Assembly: GCF_022267325.1 (NCBI RefSeq)
Contig: NZ_JAIZBG010000001.1
Coordinates: 1,768,501 to 1,832,500, forward strand
DNA length: 64,000 bases
Source of the DNA: Leptospira sanjuanensis
GTDB taxonomy: Bacteria; Spirochaetota; Leptospiria; Leptospirales; Leptospiraceae
Reading direction: 5' to 3'
Shown: positions 1-16,420 of the stretch, piece by piece
Layout: each line of letters begins with the position of its first letter
Numbering within the stretch: position 1 is the stretch's first letter
The notes under the pieces: generated by a model
Seen by the model: the letters and a program-made list of their open reading frames with translations, nothing else
What the model was told of the DNA's origin: nothing
Databases searched by the model: none
Translations under genes and position numbers: made by a program

Positions 1-28
1 CTCTCCACCGGAAACGATCAAAGACACA

Positions 29-2068
<2,040 letters not shown>

Positions 2069-2086
2069 ACGCAGGGAGAGATTAGA

Positions 2087-3217
<1,131 letters not shown>

Positions 3218-3259
3218 AATAAATTTCCTGATGTTCCCGTCGAATCAAACGGGATAAAA

Positions 3260-4414
3260 ATGAATACCTGCCGTAACTTTAGCGTAGGAAGAATTCTTCC
3301 TATTTTAATTCTATCCTTTGCCGGAATGGTTCCGGCGGGTTCCTTAACCGCACAAGTCACCTGTACTGGACAGGCTTGTACGATCATACCGAGCAGCATT
3401 TCTTCCCAGTTCAACGGACTGGAAAATGAAATTCGGACCAAGTATCTGAACGAAGTCGTGAAGTCCATGGCCGACGCTGCTTTATTGACAACGATCAATT
3501 CCTCGATGATGGGGCCCGGAACCATCAACCGATTCCAAATCGGTGGCGGGATTTCCGCTGCGGGCGTTAAAAACGAAGACATTCAAATCCAATATGCGGG
3601 AGTGACTCTCCCGAATCTTCCGAATGGCGGAGCTTCCTTAAGCCCGACTCTGATGGCGGGAGTCAACCTGGGTTGGCTGACCGGAAACGGTCCTTCCGAT
3701 CAGGAAGAGGAGAAACGTTCCTTTCTTCATAGAATCAATATCTACGTTCACGGATTTCAAGGCAAACTCGATCAAGGCGATTTGAGAAATCTCAACAATC
3801 AAACGGACCAATATAGAATTTCCGGAAATTATAATTCCTTCGGTGCTACGGTTCGTTTTCAACTGATCAAAGAACGTTATACACGTTTGGATTTTTTCGG
3901 TTTTACCGGGTTGAGTCTCGGACTTGGATTCCATCGTAAGACCGAAGAAATGAGTTTGGGTTATTCTCCGACTTCGATTCCGAAAGTATCTTTCGGTCCT
4001 GCGAGCGGACGTTGGGACGCCGACTTTACGATGGATTATAGGGCGAAATCCGAATCCTTGCCGATCGATATCCGAACCGGCGTCCGTTTGTTTTACTTTC
4101 TTACGATCTTTGCCGGAGCGGGAATCAGTCAGAATAGCGGAAGTTCCAATTTGAGTTTGGCCGTGAGCGGACCGCTTACTTTGACTTTGGATGCGGCCGC
4201 GGCCGGTTTGCCGATGCAATTCTTACAGGGATATTCCGCTTCTTCGACCGGAAATCTTTCGATCCGAACTCAAGGGGATGCAAGAGCAAAGGACAGTCTG
4301 AACTATCTCATAGGCGGTGTTGAAATCAACCTTCTTACCTTTAAGGTTTTGGTGGAAGGAATGGTTGCGGAAAAAATTTATTCCGCCAACGTCGGCGTGA
4401 AGTTCGCCCTCTAA
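3260..4414 (+). CDS. Putative exported outer-membrane protein
   Basis: I do not recognise a named family. The N-terminus has a typical Sec signal peptide with likely cleavage after SLTA, followed by a short Cys-containing segment (CTGQAC). The rest alternates polar and hydrophobic residues in many short Gly-rich strands, and the protein ends in KFAL, which resembles a beta-barrel C-terminus. An outer-membrane barrel of 384 residues, possibly surface exposed, is the best reading. It lies 42 bp downstream of the acyl-CoA dehydrogenase gene, but nothing suggests a functional link. Confidence 0.75.
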   Translation: MNTCRNFSVGRILPILILSFAGMVPAGSLTAQVTCTGQACTIIPSSISSQFNGLENEIRTKYLNEVVKSMADAALLTTINSSMMGPGTINRFQIGGGISAAGVKNEDIQIQYAGVTLPNLPNGGASLSPTLMAGVNLGWLTGNGPSDQEEEKRSFLHRINIYVHGFQGKLDQGDLRNLNNQTDQYRISGNYNSFGATVRFQLIKERYTRLDFFGFTGLSLGLGFHRKTEEMSLGYSPTSIPKVSFGPASGRWDADFTMDYRAKSESLPIDIRTGVRLFYFLTIFAGAGISQNSGSSNLSLAVSGPLTLTLDAAAAGLPMQFLQGYSASSTGNLSIRTQGDARAKDSLNYLIGGVEINLLTFKVLVEGMVAEKIYSANVGVKFAL

Positions 4415-4461
4415 AACGAAGCGGCACGTTTCTTGCATTCTGATCTATATCTTCCGATTTT

Positions 4462-4490
4462 CATCCCATAGATTCTAGATTTATGGGATG
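4462..4490. promoter_or_regulatory. 9-bp perfect inverted repeat ahead of the ACT-domain gene
   Basis: CATCCCATA at 4462-4470 is exactly mirrored by TATGGGATG at 4482-4490, with an 11-nt spacer. It lies 41 bp before the start of the double-ACT gene and 47 bp after the previous stop. No T-run follows, so it is a poor terminator; an operator or mRNA hairpin is possible. Function is unproven. Confidence 0.4.
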
Positions 4491-4531
4491 ATTGCTTTAG
4501 AAATAAACAGAATGTATTCGAGGGAACCGCA

Positions 4532-5143
4532 ATGATACAAACATCTACAGAATCTTCCGTTCATATTTCCTGCATCCCTAGAGACGATTCGTACGCTCTG
4601 AAGGTCAATATCTCGAACAACGAGATCGGAATCATCTACCGAGTGACCGCGGCGCTTTTCGTGAGAGGCTGGAATATCGGAGAAGCCGTCGCGGAAACGT
4701 CGCAGGACGGATATATCAGCGATATTTTTATCATTAAGAATGTGGATCTTCTTCCGATGACGGACGAGATGCTACAGACGATTCATTCCGATCTCAAGGA
4801 AATGTTTTTTCAAGGCGTTTCGGTTATGAGTTATTTGGAACGGTTTCCCGAAAAAGCCGAATATCTGAAAAACAAGGATCGATCCAATATCGAATTGTTC
4901 TTATTCAATTCCCACGGAAGCGATTGCACCGTTATGGATCTCCGTATGAAGGACAGACCGGGGATTATTTTTGAAATTTCCCAGCTTCTGTTTTTATATG
5001 GAATCGATATTCTTTCGTTTAAGGCGGTTACCGACTCCGGTTCCGTGCGTGATACGTTTTTACTGAGACTCGAAAACGGAAACAAACTCGAAGAAACGCT
5101 TCACTTTGAAAGATTGTCCACCGCTTTGAGAACGATTCTTTAA
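4532..5143 (+). CDS. Protein of two ACT domains (GlnD-tail-like)
   Basis: Two ACT domains fill this 203-residue protein, roughly at 20-95 and 130-200, recognisable from IGIIYRVTAALFVRGWNI and RPGIIFEISQLLFLYGIDIL. The arrangement resembles the C-terminal regulatory part of GlnD (PII uridylyltransferase) without the nucleotidyltransferase or HD domains. It is probably a small-molecule (amino-acid) sensor that acts on an unknown partner. A good ribosome site (GAGGGAA) precedes the ATG. It stands alone and is convergent with the MFS gene downstream. Confidence 0.8.
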   Translation: MIQTSTESSVHISCIPRDDSYALKVNISNNEIGIIYRVTAALFVRGWNIGEAVAETSQDGYISDIFIIKNVDLLPMTDEMLQTIHSDLKEMFFQGVSVMSYLERFPEKAEYLKNKDRSNIELFLFNSHGSDCTVMDLRMKDRPGIIFEISQLLFLYGIDILSFKAVTDSGSVRDTFLLRLENGNKLEETLHFERLSTALRTIL

Positions 5144-5277
5144 TTCCAACGTTAAAACGGCTTTTTTTGTCGTTATTAAGCCGAAGTCAAAAATCGGATC
5201 TCGAAGAAAACACGACTCAACATTATTCGGACGTTCGAAGCCTTTTCGTCGAAGTGCGTCGTTATGAAACTTTCGAA

Positions 5278-6573
5278 TCAGGGATGTCCGTGACCGGGTT
5301 GTTTCAACTTCCAGATAAACGCTAAGAACGCCGCGCAGATAATTCCCGAGGTTAGAAAGGAGAGAGCCGGACCGTAACTGAAATAGATCAGACAAAACGC
5401 GAACGGAGCCAAACCTCTTCCCAAAGAAGCGAGGCTTCGAAACATTCCTAAATTTGTGCCTTGTTCCTCTTTTCCGGACACAAGAGAGACTAACGTGGAA
5501 AGGGAAGGATGAAGCAGTGCGCTTCCCGAAGCCAAAAAAGTGAGCGATATAAAAAGCTGATACGAGTTCGATACGAAATAGAGAAGGGAAAATCCGACGA
5601 TCAGGAAGAGGGCGCCCGCTCGTACGAGTCTTGTTTCCTTTACCTTGCCGGAAAGTCTTCGAAAGACTCCGCCTTGGATCAAAACGATGATCAGTCCAAT
5701 ATACACGAAGGTCAAACCGATCGCGATCGGACTGTAATTCAAAAATTGACTCAGATAAAAGTTGATCGAAAACTCGAAACCAGAAAACGCGAACACGAAT
5801 ACGAAGTAAAGAAGGGAATACAAGACCACTTCTCTGTTGTTCGAAGTGAATACTCCGATGATCGGATGGATCTTTTTCTTTTCCTGAACTCCCCGATCTA
5901 CGTTTAAGGTTTCCTTAAACCAGAAAACGATCATGAGCAAATTGATCAATGCGATCGTAGCTGCGGCGAGAGCGGAGGCGGGAAATACGGTGAACGGAAT
6001 ATCCGGAAACGCGAGTTCCAAAAAGCTCAGATCGACTTTTGAAAACAATCCCCCCGTCGGCGGGCCCGCTATAAAACCTAAGCCCACTCCCGCTCCGATC
6101 AAACCCATTCCTTTGGCACGATCCTTTTCGCTCGTGATGTCGGCCATCGCCGCGGAAGCTACGGAAATATTCCCTCCCATCATTCCGGTGATCACTCTGG
6201 AAAAAACGAAGAGGGAAAAACTTCCCGAAAAAAACCAAACCGCGTATCCGAAAAAACTTCCGAGACTTGTAAATACGAGCACCGGTTTTCTTCCTACACG
6301 GTCCGAGATTCTTCCCCAGATCGGAGCGAACGCAAACTGAAGCAGAGAATAAAGACTAGCGACGATTCCACCGAAGAGAGCGACGAATAAGGACCAATCT
6401 CCCGACGAGGCTTCCATTAAAATTCTTGTCAGATCGGTGAACTTATCCAGGACCGGATCGCCGGACTTAGCGAGAAAGATTTTGAGCGTTTCGGGAAAAA
6501 TGGGAAAGATCACGGAAAATCCCATCATATCGATAAAGACGGTAAAGAAAAGGACGAAGGATAATTTATTCAT
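5278..6573 (-). CDS. Major facilitator superfamily transporter
   Basis: A polytopic membrane protein with about 12 hydrophobic segments and the MFS loop signature GRISDRVGRKPV after segment 2, typical of the drug:H+ antiporter (TetA-like) group. A hydrophilic insertion of about 30 residues lies between segments 1 and 2. The ATG at 6573 (MNKLSFVLFF) is preferred because it places the first transmembrane helix at the N-terminus; a TTG at 6609 would only add 12 polar residues. Substrate unknown. It is convergent with the ACT gene and is probably its own transcription unit. Confidence 0.88.
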   Translation of the reverse strand: MNKLSFVLFFTVFIDMMGFSVIFPIFPETLKIFLAKSGDPVLDKFTDLTRILMEASSGDWSLFVALFGGIVASLYSLLQFAFAPIWGRISDRVGRKPVLVFTSLGSFFGYAVWFFSGSFSLFVFSRVITGMMGGNISVASAAMADITSEKDRAKGMGLIGAGVGLGFIAGPPTGGLFSKVDLSFLELAFPDIPFTVFPASALAAATIALINLLMIVFWFKETLNVDRGVQEKKKIHPIIGVFTSNNREVVLYSLLYFVFVFAFSGFEFSINFYLSQFLNYSPIAIGLTFVYIGLIIVLIQGGVFRRLSGKVKETRLVRAGALFLIVGFSLLYFVSNSYQLFISLTFLASGSALLHPSLSTLVSLVSGKEEQGTNLGMFRSLASLGRGLAPFAFCLIYFSYGPALSFLTSGIICAAFLAFIWKLKQPGHGHP

Positions 6574-6649
6574 GCTAGGTAGAATGGCCCGAAGACAATA
6601 GTCTTCCAAGCCATCCGCCTTGTCTCAACATTTTCGAAAAAAGAATCGG

Positions 6650-7009
6650 TTATTGGTTTTTACTTAAGAGACGTTTGAGTTCGTCCAAAGTGTTTTTTGC
6701 GGTAGCCTTGAATTGATCCGGAATCGACGCTTCGATTTCCGCGGAAAGACGGATGAAATTCTCCTGAAGTTTTGCGAGCGCTTGTTGTCTGCCTTCTCCG
6801 CCTTTGGAAAGAATGTCGGTCGCGTCCTGAACCGTTTTATTGAGAAGTTCGCGAACCTGATTGGCCTTTAGACTTTGATTCGCTTCTCCCTTTTCCCTGA
6901 GTTCTTGGTAGATCACATCCAATTCGGAAAGGGATTGTTTGAGTTTTCCTTCTCCGTTTTGAAACAGGGCGATTCCCGCGTTTAAAATGTCCATCAGTAG
7001 CTTTTCCAA
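6650..7009 (-). CDS. Phasin-like coiled-coil protein
   Basis: A small (119 aa), wholly helical, charged protein with long amphipathic heptads and a hydrophobic N-terminal turn (LLMDILNAGIALFQNG). It resembles the phasin and polyhydroxyalkanoate-granule-associated families, and homologues carry that label, but no granule-synthesis gene is in view, so the name describes fold only. It lies 37 bp downstream of the bifunctional nuclease gene and is probably cotranscribed with it. Confidence 0.7.
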   Translation of the reverse strand: MEKLLMDILNAGIALFQNGEGKLKQSLSELDVIYQELREKGEANQSLKANQVRELLNKTVQDATDILSKGGEGRQQALAKLQENFIRLSAEIEASIPDQFKATAKNTLDELKRLLSKNQ

Positions 7010-7046
7010 TCTAATTCTCCTCTATTTCTAAACTGTATCAGGTAAA

Positions 7047-7636
<590 letters not shown>

Positions 7637-7674
7637 TTTGTACACCTTTGGTGTCAAATGCTTTACCGCGGAAA

Positions 7675-9546
<1,872 letters not shown>

Positions 9547-9605
9547 ACTGATGCCAGAATTGTTGGGAAAATCTCCTCTGCCAACCTGGATTTAAGCCGT
9601 TTTGA

Positions 9606-9648
<43 letters not shown>

Positions 9649-9824
9649 CGAAGCTCAGTTGAAATTTGCGTCTTAGTCTCGACTGCGTTTCGAAGTCGTT
9701 TTAAATGCTTTTTGTTTCCGCCTGATCGTGTTTGGCGGGAATTCTCGTTTTACGAAAAAACGTTTTGCCTCATTTCTTGAGTGCTGTGTAACGAACGATT
9801 GTTAAGCGAAGTCAGTTGTATAAG

Positions 9825-10169
9825 TCATTCATATCGAATTTGAATATTTAATTTCTCTAAAGTGGCGATTTGAATGAAGTGTTCATTCGAATCGGTTTCG
9901 GGATATAGATCCGGAAAGTCGAAGTGTTTCGCTTTCAAAAATTTCAGTCGTTCCGGGTCGATTTTCCGTAAAGGGAGAATTATAAATTGTCCGATCATCA
10001 CAAACGCGTTTTGGATCGCACTTACGGAATCGAAATCCCCAGCGGTATAATTCTTTTTGGATTCGGTTGTTTCGATTTGAACCGGACAATAAAAGCCGAT
10101 GTCTTTTTCGTGCTCTTCGTCATCCGTGGCTCGAGTCGCATTTGCGACACTCTCTAGGGATCGCTGCAA
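9825..10169 (-). pseudogene. Small gene with 5' end replaced by an inverted-repeat element
   Basis: Residues 23-114 look like a genuine conserved protein (FYCPVQIE, then a GDFDSVSAIQNAF block followed by a hydrophobic strand), resembling the DUF6968 type. The first 22 codons come from the 84-bp element at 10103-10186, the only available start is a TTG inside that element, and an in-frame stop lies two codons upstream. The natural start has therefore probably been lost. Alternatively the element may have created a new start. There are no cotranscribed neighbours. Confidence 0.5.
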
Positions 10170-10186
10170 ATGCTTTCACGAAAAAG
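10103..10186. repeat. 84-bp MITE/REP-like element with 10-bp terminal inverted repeats
   Basis: CTTTTTCGTG at 10103-10112 is mirrored exactly by CACGAAAAAG at 10177-10186. Inside is a short hairpin, GTCGCATTTGCGAC (10136-10149), and a segment (revcomp GCGATCCCTAGAGAG) that recurs with one change at 38281-38295. The element covers the 5' end of the neighbouring small gene. Confidence 0.6.
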
Positions 10187-10244
10187 CTTCAGGTCCTTCT
10201 GGGCGACTTTAGTTTAAGTTTAAAGAGAGGAAAGTTTTTCTCCA

Positions 10245-10323
<79 letters not shown>

Positions 10324-10377
10324 AGTTTCCAGTTTTTCTGGGAAGTCTTGTTCTTCAAGTGAATTTCTCAGTAAGGA

Positions 10378-10983
10378 TCAAAAAGAATCCGAGAGAGTGC
10401 GGAGAAAGTTTTTCGGAGTTTGGAAGTAATCCGAAATCGTTCTATTGTCGGAATCGAATCCGAGATAGATGGAAACGGTTTTTCCTTTTTGTTCCAAAAG
10501 ATAATAACGAACCGTGAGAGGATTGCCCGATACGATTTCTTTTCTTTCACCCGCGACGATTTTGATTCCTCGTAAATCGGGAACGGGTATATCCTTCGAT
10601 TCGGGAAATAATTCTTTGAGTAAAGCGGAAAGAGTTTCTTCCTTGGAAATCACGCCTTCCCATTCGCGGAGAATCATCATCCAAGCTCTTCCTTGTCTCG
10701 GGATTATTTTCCAATGATTCTGCGTTCCCAACCGTCTGACTTCCGCCTTTTCCGGGAAGCGAATCTTGACGAGATCCGTAACGAACGGAGTCGATTCCGA
10801 TTGATAGGAAAGATCGGAGTCAAGCGGATCTACTGCAAACAGTTCCGCGTACGGACTTGGGACGAGAACGAGCAGCAAGAGAAAAATAGAAAGTGCAAAC
10901 GTAAAGGTGAAATGAAAAACGAACGGAACCGATTTCAATCGGAGTCGATCCGCGTTCACAAACGAATCAGTAAATGATTTCAT
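10378..10983 (-). CDS. Exported or membrane-anchored protein of unknown function
   Basis: From the ATG at 10983 the protein has a basic, Phe/Leu-rich hydrophobic segment (residues 15-40) that could be a signal peptide or a single anchor, then a soluble domain of about 160 residues. No family is recognised. Its start overlaps the end of the preceding exported-protein gene by 17 bp, indicating translational coupling. It is the last gene of the run that includes the response regulator and HEAT protein. Confidence 0.72.
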   Translation of the reverse strand: MKSFTDSFVNADRLRLKSVPFVFHFTFTFALSIFLLLLVLVPSPYAELFAVDPLDSDLSYQSESTPFVTDLVKIRFPEKAEVRRLGTQNHWKIIPRQGRAWMMILREWEGVISKEETLSALLKELFPESKDIPVPDLRGIKIVAGERKEIVSGNPLTVRYYLLEQKGKTVSIYLGFDSDNRTISDYFQTPKNFLRTLSDSF

Positions 10984-11494
10984 CCAGAGCGAGTTCCCTG
11001 AATTCCACAAGATCATAGACCGGAATCGAGAACCGATCCTTTTTTTCCTCTAAGCTGACCGCATTCGCTTTTTTGAATAGGGGAATCGTCGAAACTTGAA
11101 ACACGATCAATCCTTCCCATTTGCCGCGCACTTCGTAGGCGGCACCTTCCGCGAGTTTACGAACTTGCCGTAATCTTGATTTGTCGAATTTATTGATTCG
11201 ATATTTGTAATATACCGTTTCTCCGTTCCAATCGTAAAAGACTGCGTAATTCCCTTTGAGTTCCTGAAAGAAAAGCTTGAACGATTCCGGAAATTCGGGC
11301 GAGGAAGAAGATAAGGATTCTTTAACGTCGGCGACGCGCGGTGTCGAGTAGGAGATCGAGCCTAGATACGTCGCCGCGGCGCGATGCACTTCCTGCGCGA
11401 AAAGCGTTTTTCCGGGAACCGGAACGTCGACGATCAGTCCCAAAAACGGAAGGAACATCCACAACGCTTTTTGAATATTCAGAAAGTTGCACAA
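10967..11494 (-). CDS. Exported protein of unknown function
   Basis: The N-terminus (residues 1-34) is a signal peptide ending in LFAQ, with likely cleavage after LFA. The mature 140 residues contain a mixed alpha/beta domain with many aromatic residues (YAVFYDWNGETVYYKYRI); no family is recognised. The start is a TTG at 11494, which keeps the full n-region; an ATG at 11458 is an alternative. It begins 3 bp after the HEAT-protein stop, so it belongs to that operon. Confidence 0.72.
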   Translation of the reverse strand: MCNFLNIQKALWMFLPFLGLIVDVPVPGKTLFAQEVHRAAATYLGSISYSTPRVADVKESLSSSSPEFPESFKLFFQELKGNYAVFYDWNGETVYYKYRINKFDKSRLRQVRKLAEGAAYEVRGKWEGLIVFQVSTIPLFKKANAVSLEEKKDRFSIPVYDLVEFRELALDEIIY

Positions 11495-11497
11495 ATT

Positions 11498-12745
11498 TTA
11501 GTCCTCTAAGTCTTCGGATTCCGACTTGCCTCCGCTCGTTCCCGAAGAAGGCGGGTTTCCGCCTCCGCCTCCGGAAGAAGGGGAGGTTCCGTTTTCAGGA
11601 GCGGAGTTCGAGGTTCCGGGTAACGGAGAAGAATCTCCCGAACGAATCGGTCTTTCCTTGTTTCCCGGTTTGAACTTCGGAGAATCGGATTCTTTCAAAT
11701 CGACGTCGCCTCCCGATTCTCCTTTTTTCAGCTTTTCGATCGCGGCTTTGGCGGCTTTTTTGACCTTTTCGCTCGGATCTCGTTGCGCCTTATATTCTAA
11801 AATTTCCAGAACGGACATGTCTCCCGTGTCCGTTAGATGTTTGATCGCTCTGAGACGGACGACCGGATCGTCGTCTCTGGCATACGCATACAATTCTTCT
11901 AATATATCCTTGTCGCCCATGGAGACGAGAGCCGTGACGGAATGGATCTTCAACGGTTGAAAGTCCTTAACGTCGTTCTTACTTTTCAGGTTTCGAATCT
12001 TTTCCAACTCTTCCTTAATGGCGGGCATGGAAGAAATCGATTTCATTTTTCCTAATGAACTTACGGAAAAGCTGCGGAGAGTGATCGGCTCCTTCGAATC
12101 CTTATAAATCTCGAGAAGTTGTCCTTCCGCTTTTTTATCCTTGCTCTTTCCGAAAAAGAGGGCGATCTGCGCGCGGATTTCCGGATCGTTAAAACTTTCG
12201 CCCAATCGTGCAAGCAAAAAGGAAGAAGCATCGTCTTGCGGAGGAAATTCTCCGAGAGCGTCCAAAAGTCCCACGGTAAGATTGGAGTTTTTCGTAAAGT
12301 CTTGGGTTTTCAGGATTTCAAAAAGGATCGGAGCGGCCTTTTCGAGTTTCAATTTTTTAGTCGCGTAGATCGATTCGCGCTGAACGTCCGCTTGTTCGCT
12401 TTTTAACAGTTTGAGAATCGATTCTCCGTATTGGGTGAGTTTCAGTTCGGCGACGGTTCGAATCGCGTAGACCCTCATCATCCAATCCGGGTCCTTGTCC
12501 AGAATTTTACCGAGCTGATCGATCAGGGCGCCTGAATGTTCGGGCGGAAAATCCTCGAGTTCCCGAAGAGCCATGGCCCTTTCTTTCGTGGTTCCGAATT
12601 TCAAAACCTGAAGAAGAATTTCCTTCTTCTTTACGAGCTGTTCTTCGGTAAGCTTTTGGGGTTTGGTCTGTTGGGGAGCGGAAACGAGCGCGGTTCCCGA
12701 ACAGATAATAAGAATCGAATATGCAAAAAATAAAATGTATTTCAC
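11498..12745 (-). CDS. Exported HEAT-repeat protein with low-complexity tail
   Basis: A signal peptide ([17 protein letters not shown] to VSA) is followed by about seven HEAT-type helical repeats (residues 40-330), each with the A-x-R-A-L-x-D pattern, then a Ser/Gly/Pro-rich disordered tail ending ESEDLED. HEAT repeats are protein scaffolds; the location is periplasmic or surface. I chose the GTG at 12745 because it places the signal peptide at the N-terminus and lies 19 bp after the response-regulator stop; an upstream ATG at 12829 would add 28 polar residues and overlap that gene. Confidence 0.8.
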   Translation of the reverse strand: MKYILFFAYSILIICSGTALVSAPQQTKPQKLTEEQLVKKKEILLQVLKFGTTKERAMALRELEDFPPEHSGALIDQLGKILDKDPDWMMRVYAIRTVAELKLTQYGESILKLLKSEQADVQRESIYATKKLKLEKAAPILFEILKTQDFTKNSNLTVGLLDALGEFPPQDDASSFLLARLGESFNDPEIRAQIALFFGKSKDKKAEGQLLEIYKDSKEPITLRSFSVSSLGKMKSISSMPAIKEELEKIRNLKSKNDVKDFQPLKIHSVTALVSMGDKDILEELYAYARDDDPVVRLRAIKHLTDTGDMSVLEILEYKAQRDPSEKVKKAAKAAIEKLKKGESGGDVDLKESDSPKFKPGNKERPIRSGDSSPLPGTSNSAPENGTSPSSGGGGGNPPSSGTSGGKSESEDLED

Positions 12746-12764
12746 GAAGATACGGGTCGTTGTT

Positions 12765-13258
<494 letters not shown>

Positions 13259-13369
13259 CCGTTCCCGAATCGGAAAGTCTCTTCAGAAAGAGAATTGCGT
13301 CGGTTTCCGCGGAAATGTCAAGAGGTTATATCGATTTCGAGAGAATAACTCTTCCCGCAAAACCGGGAT

Positions 13370-14596
13370 TCATGCGAACGGAATGCCGAGAATCCGGGGC
13401 GAGAAATAGTTCTTTCCGCCTAAATCCGGCTGTGCGATGCAAAATCGAATCCACTGATCCGAGTCGATCTTTTTCGGGTCCACCGCAATCAAACCGTCCG
13501 CAATCGATGCGCTTTCCCTTGCCGAAGAATCAGACACGAAATCGGACTGAAAAAGTTCCGGGGATTCTTTCTTTAGCAGTTCTAAAATGGAGAATCTTCG
13601 TTCCCAGGATTTCGTTTTTTGAAAACGAAGACGAGACAAACTTACCTTACGCGAAAGAAAGAACCGGTCGAACGCTTCGTATCCGCTCGCACGGCAATGC
13701 GTACGTCCGCCGCTTCGCGAAAAATCCACGCCTTTGAGAAGAATTCTTCCGTAGGAAAGCCGTTTGGCGAACGAGACGGCGATCCCCGCCATGTTCAGAG
13801 ACGGGTTTTCCAACAAAGGAGCCTCCGGGAAAAAGAGAGAACGGAGAATTTGGTCGAGTGGATGTGTGGAAAAATAAATCCATTTCGGATTGGGAAGATC
13901 GAACAAATACGAAGAAGCTCCTAACCAAGTCAGGATCGGAATTTCGGGAGGAAGAATATTCCGAAAATGGAATATGGTTCCGCGCGAGGAATCGATGCTG
14001 AGCACTGCGTCCGGAAAAATTCCAGAACTCAAAAGCCAACCGACGGACGTGTCACTCGCGAGAAGATGAAATCGATTTCGGTGTTCGCGGATCCATTCGG
14101 TTTCGTCTTCCAGGGAAGGGCTCGCTCCTGTGAACAAAAGGGTTTTATCCCGGAAGAAATCCTTCTTAGCTCCCGCGACGATCGAAGAAGAATTCGAATT
14201 CTTGAATATACTGGAAAGATTCCGCACAAAGTTGCGGGTCCAGATTTTTTGGAAGTAATCCTTGGCGGCCTGGTTCTGTGAAATCCGGCTTTGGGAAGTT
14301 TGTTTGAGAGAATCCAGAAAACCTAGCGCCAAATCCTGAAACTTACGCGAATAAACGGGGTGTAAGAACGGAGTCACTTTGTCGACGCCTTCGAAAAGCC
14401 AAGAGGACAAGGGTTTGGATAAGAATTCTTCGAGTCCGAAGATCATCCGAATTTTGTGTCCTTCCGTTTCGTAGGACTTGGAGATCCGTTCCGAGAATTT
14501 TTCTGCGATCGGTTTTAATGCGACAATGGGTTCCAGGATCAGAACGTTTACGGGTTCGGAAACTTTTTTGAGAAAGGATTCCACGTGATAGCCCAA
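13370..14596 (-). CDS. MAF/DUF115-family glycosyltransferase-like protein (start uncertain)
   Basis: Residues about 140-330 form the MptE/DUF115 Rossmann-like core of motility-associated-factor proteins ([13 protein letters not shown], then [19 protein letters not shown] and [17 protein letters not shown]). Such proteins usually glycosylate flagellins or act in related envelope glycosylation. The annotated start is a TTG at 14596, but coding similarity clearly continues upstream in frame ([26 protein letters not shown]) to about 14764. No ATG, GTG or TTG exists in that stretch; an ATC at 14762-14764, placed after a GAGG sequence, is the best candidate. The gene follows the acidic protein's stop directly in the same frame. 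Confidence 0.8.
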   Translation of the reverse strand: MGYHVESFLKKVSEPVNVLILEPIVALKPIAEKFSERISKSYETEGHKIRMIFGLEEFLSKPLSSWLFEGVDKVTPFLHPVYSRKFQDLALGFLDSLKQTSQSRISQNQAAKDYFQKIWTRNFVRNLSSIFKNSNSSSIVAGAKKDFFRDKTLLFTGASPSLEDETEWIREHRNRFHLLASDTSVGWLLSSGIFPDAVLSIDSSRGTIFHFRNILPPEIPILTWLGASSYLFDLPNPKWIYFSTHPLDQILRSLFFPEAPLLENPSLNMAGIAVSFAKRLSYGRILLKGVDFSRSGGRTHCRASGYEAFDRFFLSRKVSLSRLRFQKTKSWERRFSILELLKKESPELFQSDFVSDSSARESASIADGLIAVDPKKIDSDQWIRFCIAQPDLGGKNYFSPRILGIPFA

Positions 14597-14681
14597 ACCG
14601 AATCCGAAGATCAGGATCGTTTCCCGTTGTGAGGCGGGAATCGGAATTTGTTCGGAGATTCTTTCTCCTTCGGAAACGGGG

Positions 14682-14720
<39 letters not shown>

Positions 14721-14779
14721 TCTAAGTTTAAGGTGCCGTTTGGATTGGATACGAGACGGTAGATAGGCGAAGGAACCTC

Positions 14780-15289
<510 letters not shown>

Positions 15290-15844
15290 TCGGATTCCCT
15301 GGATAGATTGGAAAGAAGCTTCAAAATACCATGAAATCAGGGGAGTGAGAGATGTCAACCGCTTATCCTCTCGATTCCGAGGAAACTTCTTTTTTTGAAT
15401 CCTAGAAAAATTCTTTAGGAATTGTGTAGATTATGTCTCATAAGGAGTTTGCGAAGCGAGTTGTAAAAGCTCGGATGGATTTCCGAAGAAGGAGGAGTTC
15501 CCACATTTTCATGGGGGATAAACCGAAGTTCGGGAATCGTATGAGTTCCTACATTTTCATGGGGGATAAGAAATCTGATGTCTTCTCTTTGGAAAAATAC
15601 GAGGAGTTCCCACATTTTCATGGGGGATAAACCGAAGTTCGGGAATCGTATGAGTTCCTACAAAACTTGGGATCACGAATTAATCAGGGACGTTTTTAGA
15701 AAAGGCCCCCGGAGTTGCGGATTCCTGATTCTTTTTTATTCCTTGAATTTAGGAACCGAAGGCTTTCCTTTGGTATTATCCATGAATTCGGAACCCGTTT
15801 TCCGTCCCGTTTTTTCTCGTTTCACCGGAAGTTATGTATCATTG
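15290..15844. other. Repeat-bearing leader region between acidic-protein gene and thioredoxin lipoprotein
   Basis: There is no convincing gene in these 555 bp. The middle part holds the repeats described separately; short open frames across it merely translate the repeats. The final 180 bp before 15845 are open in the frame of the lipoprotein gene but have no signal-like or conserved sequence, so I treat them as leader. Confidence 0.6.
15492..15662. repeat. Two exact 62-bp direct repeats plus a third 27-bp partial copy
   Basis: Positions 15492-15553 and 15601-15662 are identical over 62 bp. A 27-bp core starting GAGTTCC and ending GGGGGATAA occurs three times, at 15495-15521, 15543-15569 (one change) and 15604-15630. 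The 12-bp sequence TGTGGGAACTCC (reverse complement of the core's start) also occurs near 27644, so this is a dispersed intergenic family. Confidence 0.85.
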
Positions 15845-16420
15845 ATGAATCGCAGTTTCCTTTTTGTACTTTTAACCCTTTTTGTCAACGTCTGCGCCCC
15901 TTCGGAACAACCGAATCTCGGAGTTCAGGACTTCCAGGGAGTTACCCTGGACGGAAAGATCGTCCGACTTTCCGAAGTCGTCGCTCCGCGTTTGGTCGTA
16001 AATGTTTACGGTCCGAACTGCGTGCCTTGTATCAAAGAAATTCCCGCGTTGAATTATCTGTATCGGGAAATGCAAAAGGATCCGAAGATCCAATTTTATA
16101 TGGCCGTCGATCCGGCTCTCTTTTTCGACGAACCGGAAACCATGTCGGAAGAGGAACTTTTAACCAAAGCTCTTCCTCTCGTGAAGGAAGAAATCCAAAA
16201 ATACGGAATTCAAGTCCCGACACTTTTGATGAAGAAGCCCTTTCGCGTAAGCAGAACCGGTTCCATCGTAACGGGAACTCCCGAAACGCTTCTGTTTAAA
16301 ACAAAACCATTCGTTCTCTATTATAACTTTATCGGACCGATCAGCGAAGAGGCGAATCCTCAAAGACTTTCCGTCGATCAGAAACTGCTCTTTTTCAAAA
16401 GGATGGCCGGATCTTCATGA
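15845..16420 (+). CDS. Thioredoxin-fold lipoprotein (TlpA/ResA-like)
   Basis: The protein starts at the ATG at 15845 ([17 protein letters not shown]); the Cys at 17 is the likely lipidated residue. A thioredoxin fold follows, with the redox motif CVPC (Cys59 and Cys62) in [15 protein letters not shown], typical of TlpA/ResA thiol-disulfide reductases acting outside the cytoplasmic membrane. Upstream in-frame ATGs (15578, 15782) would add repeat-derived or signal-less sequence. The stop overlaps the next start (ATGA), so it is coupled to the amidotransferase gene. Confidence 0.85.
   Translation: MNRSFLFVLLTLFVNVCAPSEQPNLGVQDFQGVTLDGKIVRLSEVVAPRLVVNVYGPNCVPCIKEIPALNYLYREMQKDPKIQFYMAVDPALFFDEPETMSEEELLTKALPLVKEEIQKYGIQVPTLLMKKPFRVSRTGSIVTGTPETLLFKTKPFVLYYNFIGPISEEANPQRLSVDQKLLFFKRMAGSS

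Noticed and set aside
15415..15630. Small open frames on both strands over the 62-bp repeats (repeated IPHENVGT or [10 protein letters not shown])
   Set aside because: Repetition comes from the DNA repeat; no start signals or conserved protein features.
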